A stretch of DNA of 5,448 bases. Origin: Planctomycetota bacterium (lineage in GTDB: Bacteria; Planctomycetota; Brocadiia; JAJRTI01). The stretch lies in contig JAJRTI010000227.1 in assembly GCA_024278415.1 (NCBI GenBank), positions 1 through 5,448 on the forward strand, written 5' to 3'. Positions 5,382 to 5,448 of this stretch are shown here, one piece after another; position 1 is the first letter of the stretch; each line of letters starts with the position of its first letter. The translations under genes and the position numbers were made by a program. Under the pieces are notes generated by a model. That model was not told the DNA's origin. It saw nothing but the letters and a program-made list of their open reading frames with translations, and searched no databases.

Positions 5382-5448
5382 TCAGTAGGCGCTCACCAAG
5401 TCCGCGCCGGGGTAGTAGTGGGCCAAGATGCCGCGCCAGTCCGTGCCA
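5382..5448 (-). CDS. C-terminal end of a SpoIID/LytB-domain protein (partial)
   Basis: Only the last 21 codons and the TGA stop lie in the window, with one extra base of the preceding codon. The readable end is GTDWRGILAHYYPGADLVSA followed by Y. The I-L-x-H-Y-Y-P-G-x-x-L ending is highly characteristic of SpoIID/LytB-domain proteins, in which this segment closes the domain. SpoIID is a lytic transglycosylase acting on denuded peptidoglycan glycan strands; outside sporulating Firmicutes, homologues are general envelope proteins of less certain role. The product is thus probably a peptidoglycan-related envelope protein. The catalytic part is outside the window, so activity cannot be judged. 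The 75-base gap to yajC, same strand, allows an operon. Confidence 0.7.
   Translation of the reverse strand, partial: GTDWRGILAHYYPGADLVSAY

Overview
The window is high-GC bacterial DNA from the export and envelope region of a chromosome, with every recognisable gene on the minus strand. In transcription order (right to left) it holds the last 21 codons of a SpoIID/LytB-type gene, yajC, a fused secD-secF gene, a 586-base gap, and a membrane-anchored LysM protein that runs off the left edge. My best guess at the host is a planctomycete-like bacterium, perhaps Phycisphaerae. This rests on the very large SecDF, the LysM protein whose short N-terminus resembles planctomycete LysM proteins I recall, and the high GC; it is an inference, not proof.

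Right part (about 4955-5448): the SpoIID/LytB gene ends 75 bases before the preferred yajC start. yajC then leads into secDF with only 10 bases between them. The secDF Shine-Dalgarno overlaps the yajC stop codon, so these two are almost certainly co-transcribed and probably translationally coupled. YajC and SecDF are partners of the SecYEG translocon and help pull secreted proteins across the inner membrane using the proton gradient.

Middle (1286-4954): SecDF is 1222 residues, against roughly 740 for compact fusions such as those of Bacillus subtilis and Thermus thermophilus. The core motifs and the proton-relay residues are intact. The extra length lies mainly in the SecF extracytoplasmic domain, about 470 residues instead of roughly 130. 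That domain appears to be built from four or five diverged beta-alpha-beta-beta-alpha modules. This is the most interesting feature of the window.

Left part (1-1285): after secDF comes a non-coding gap with GC-rich hairpins but no U-tract terminator. A good sigma70-type promoter (TTTACC, 17 bases, TATAAT) then points at the LysM gene and implies a leader of about 230 nt. The leader holds a strong bulged hairpin and a 15-base imperfect direct repeat. The LysM protein has one membrane anchor, a long Thr/Asp/Pro/Ala-rich spacer and one LysM peptidoglycan-binding domain. I saw no mobile element, CRISPR array, tRNA or rRNA.
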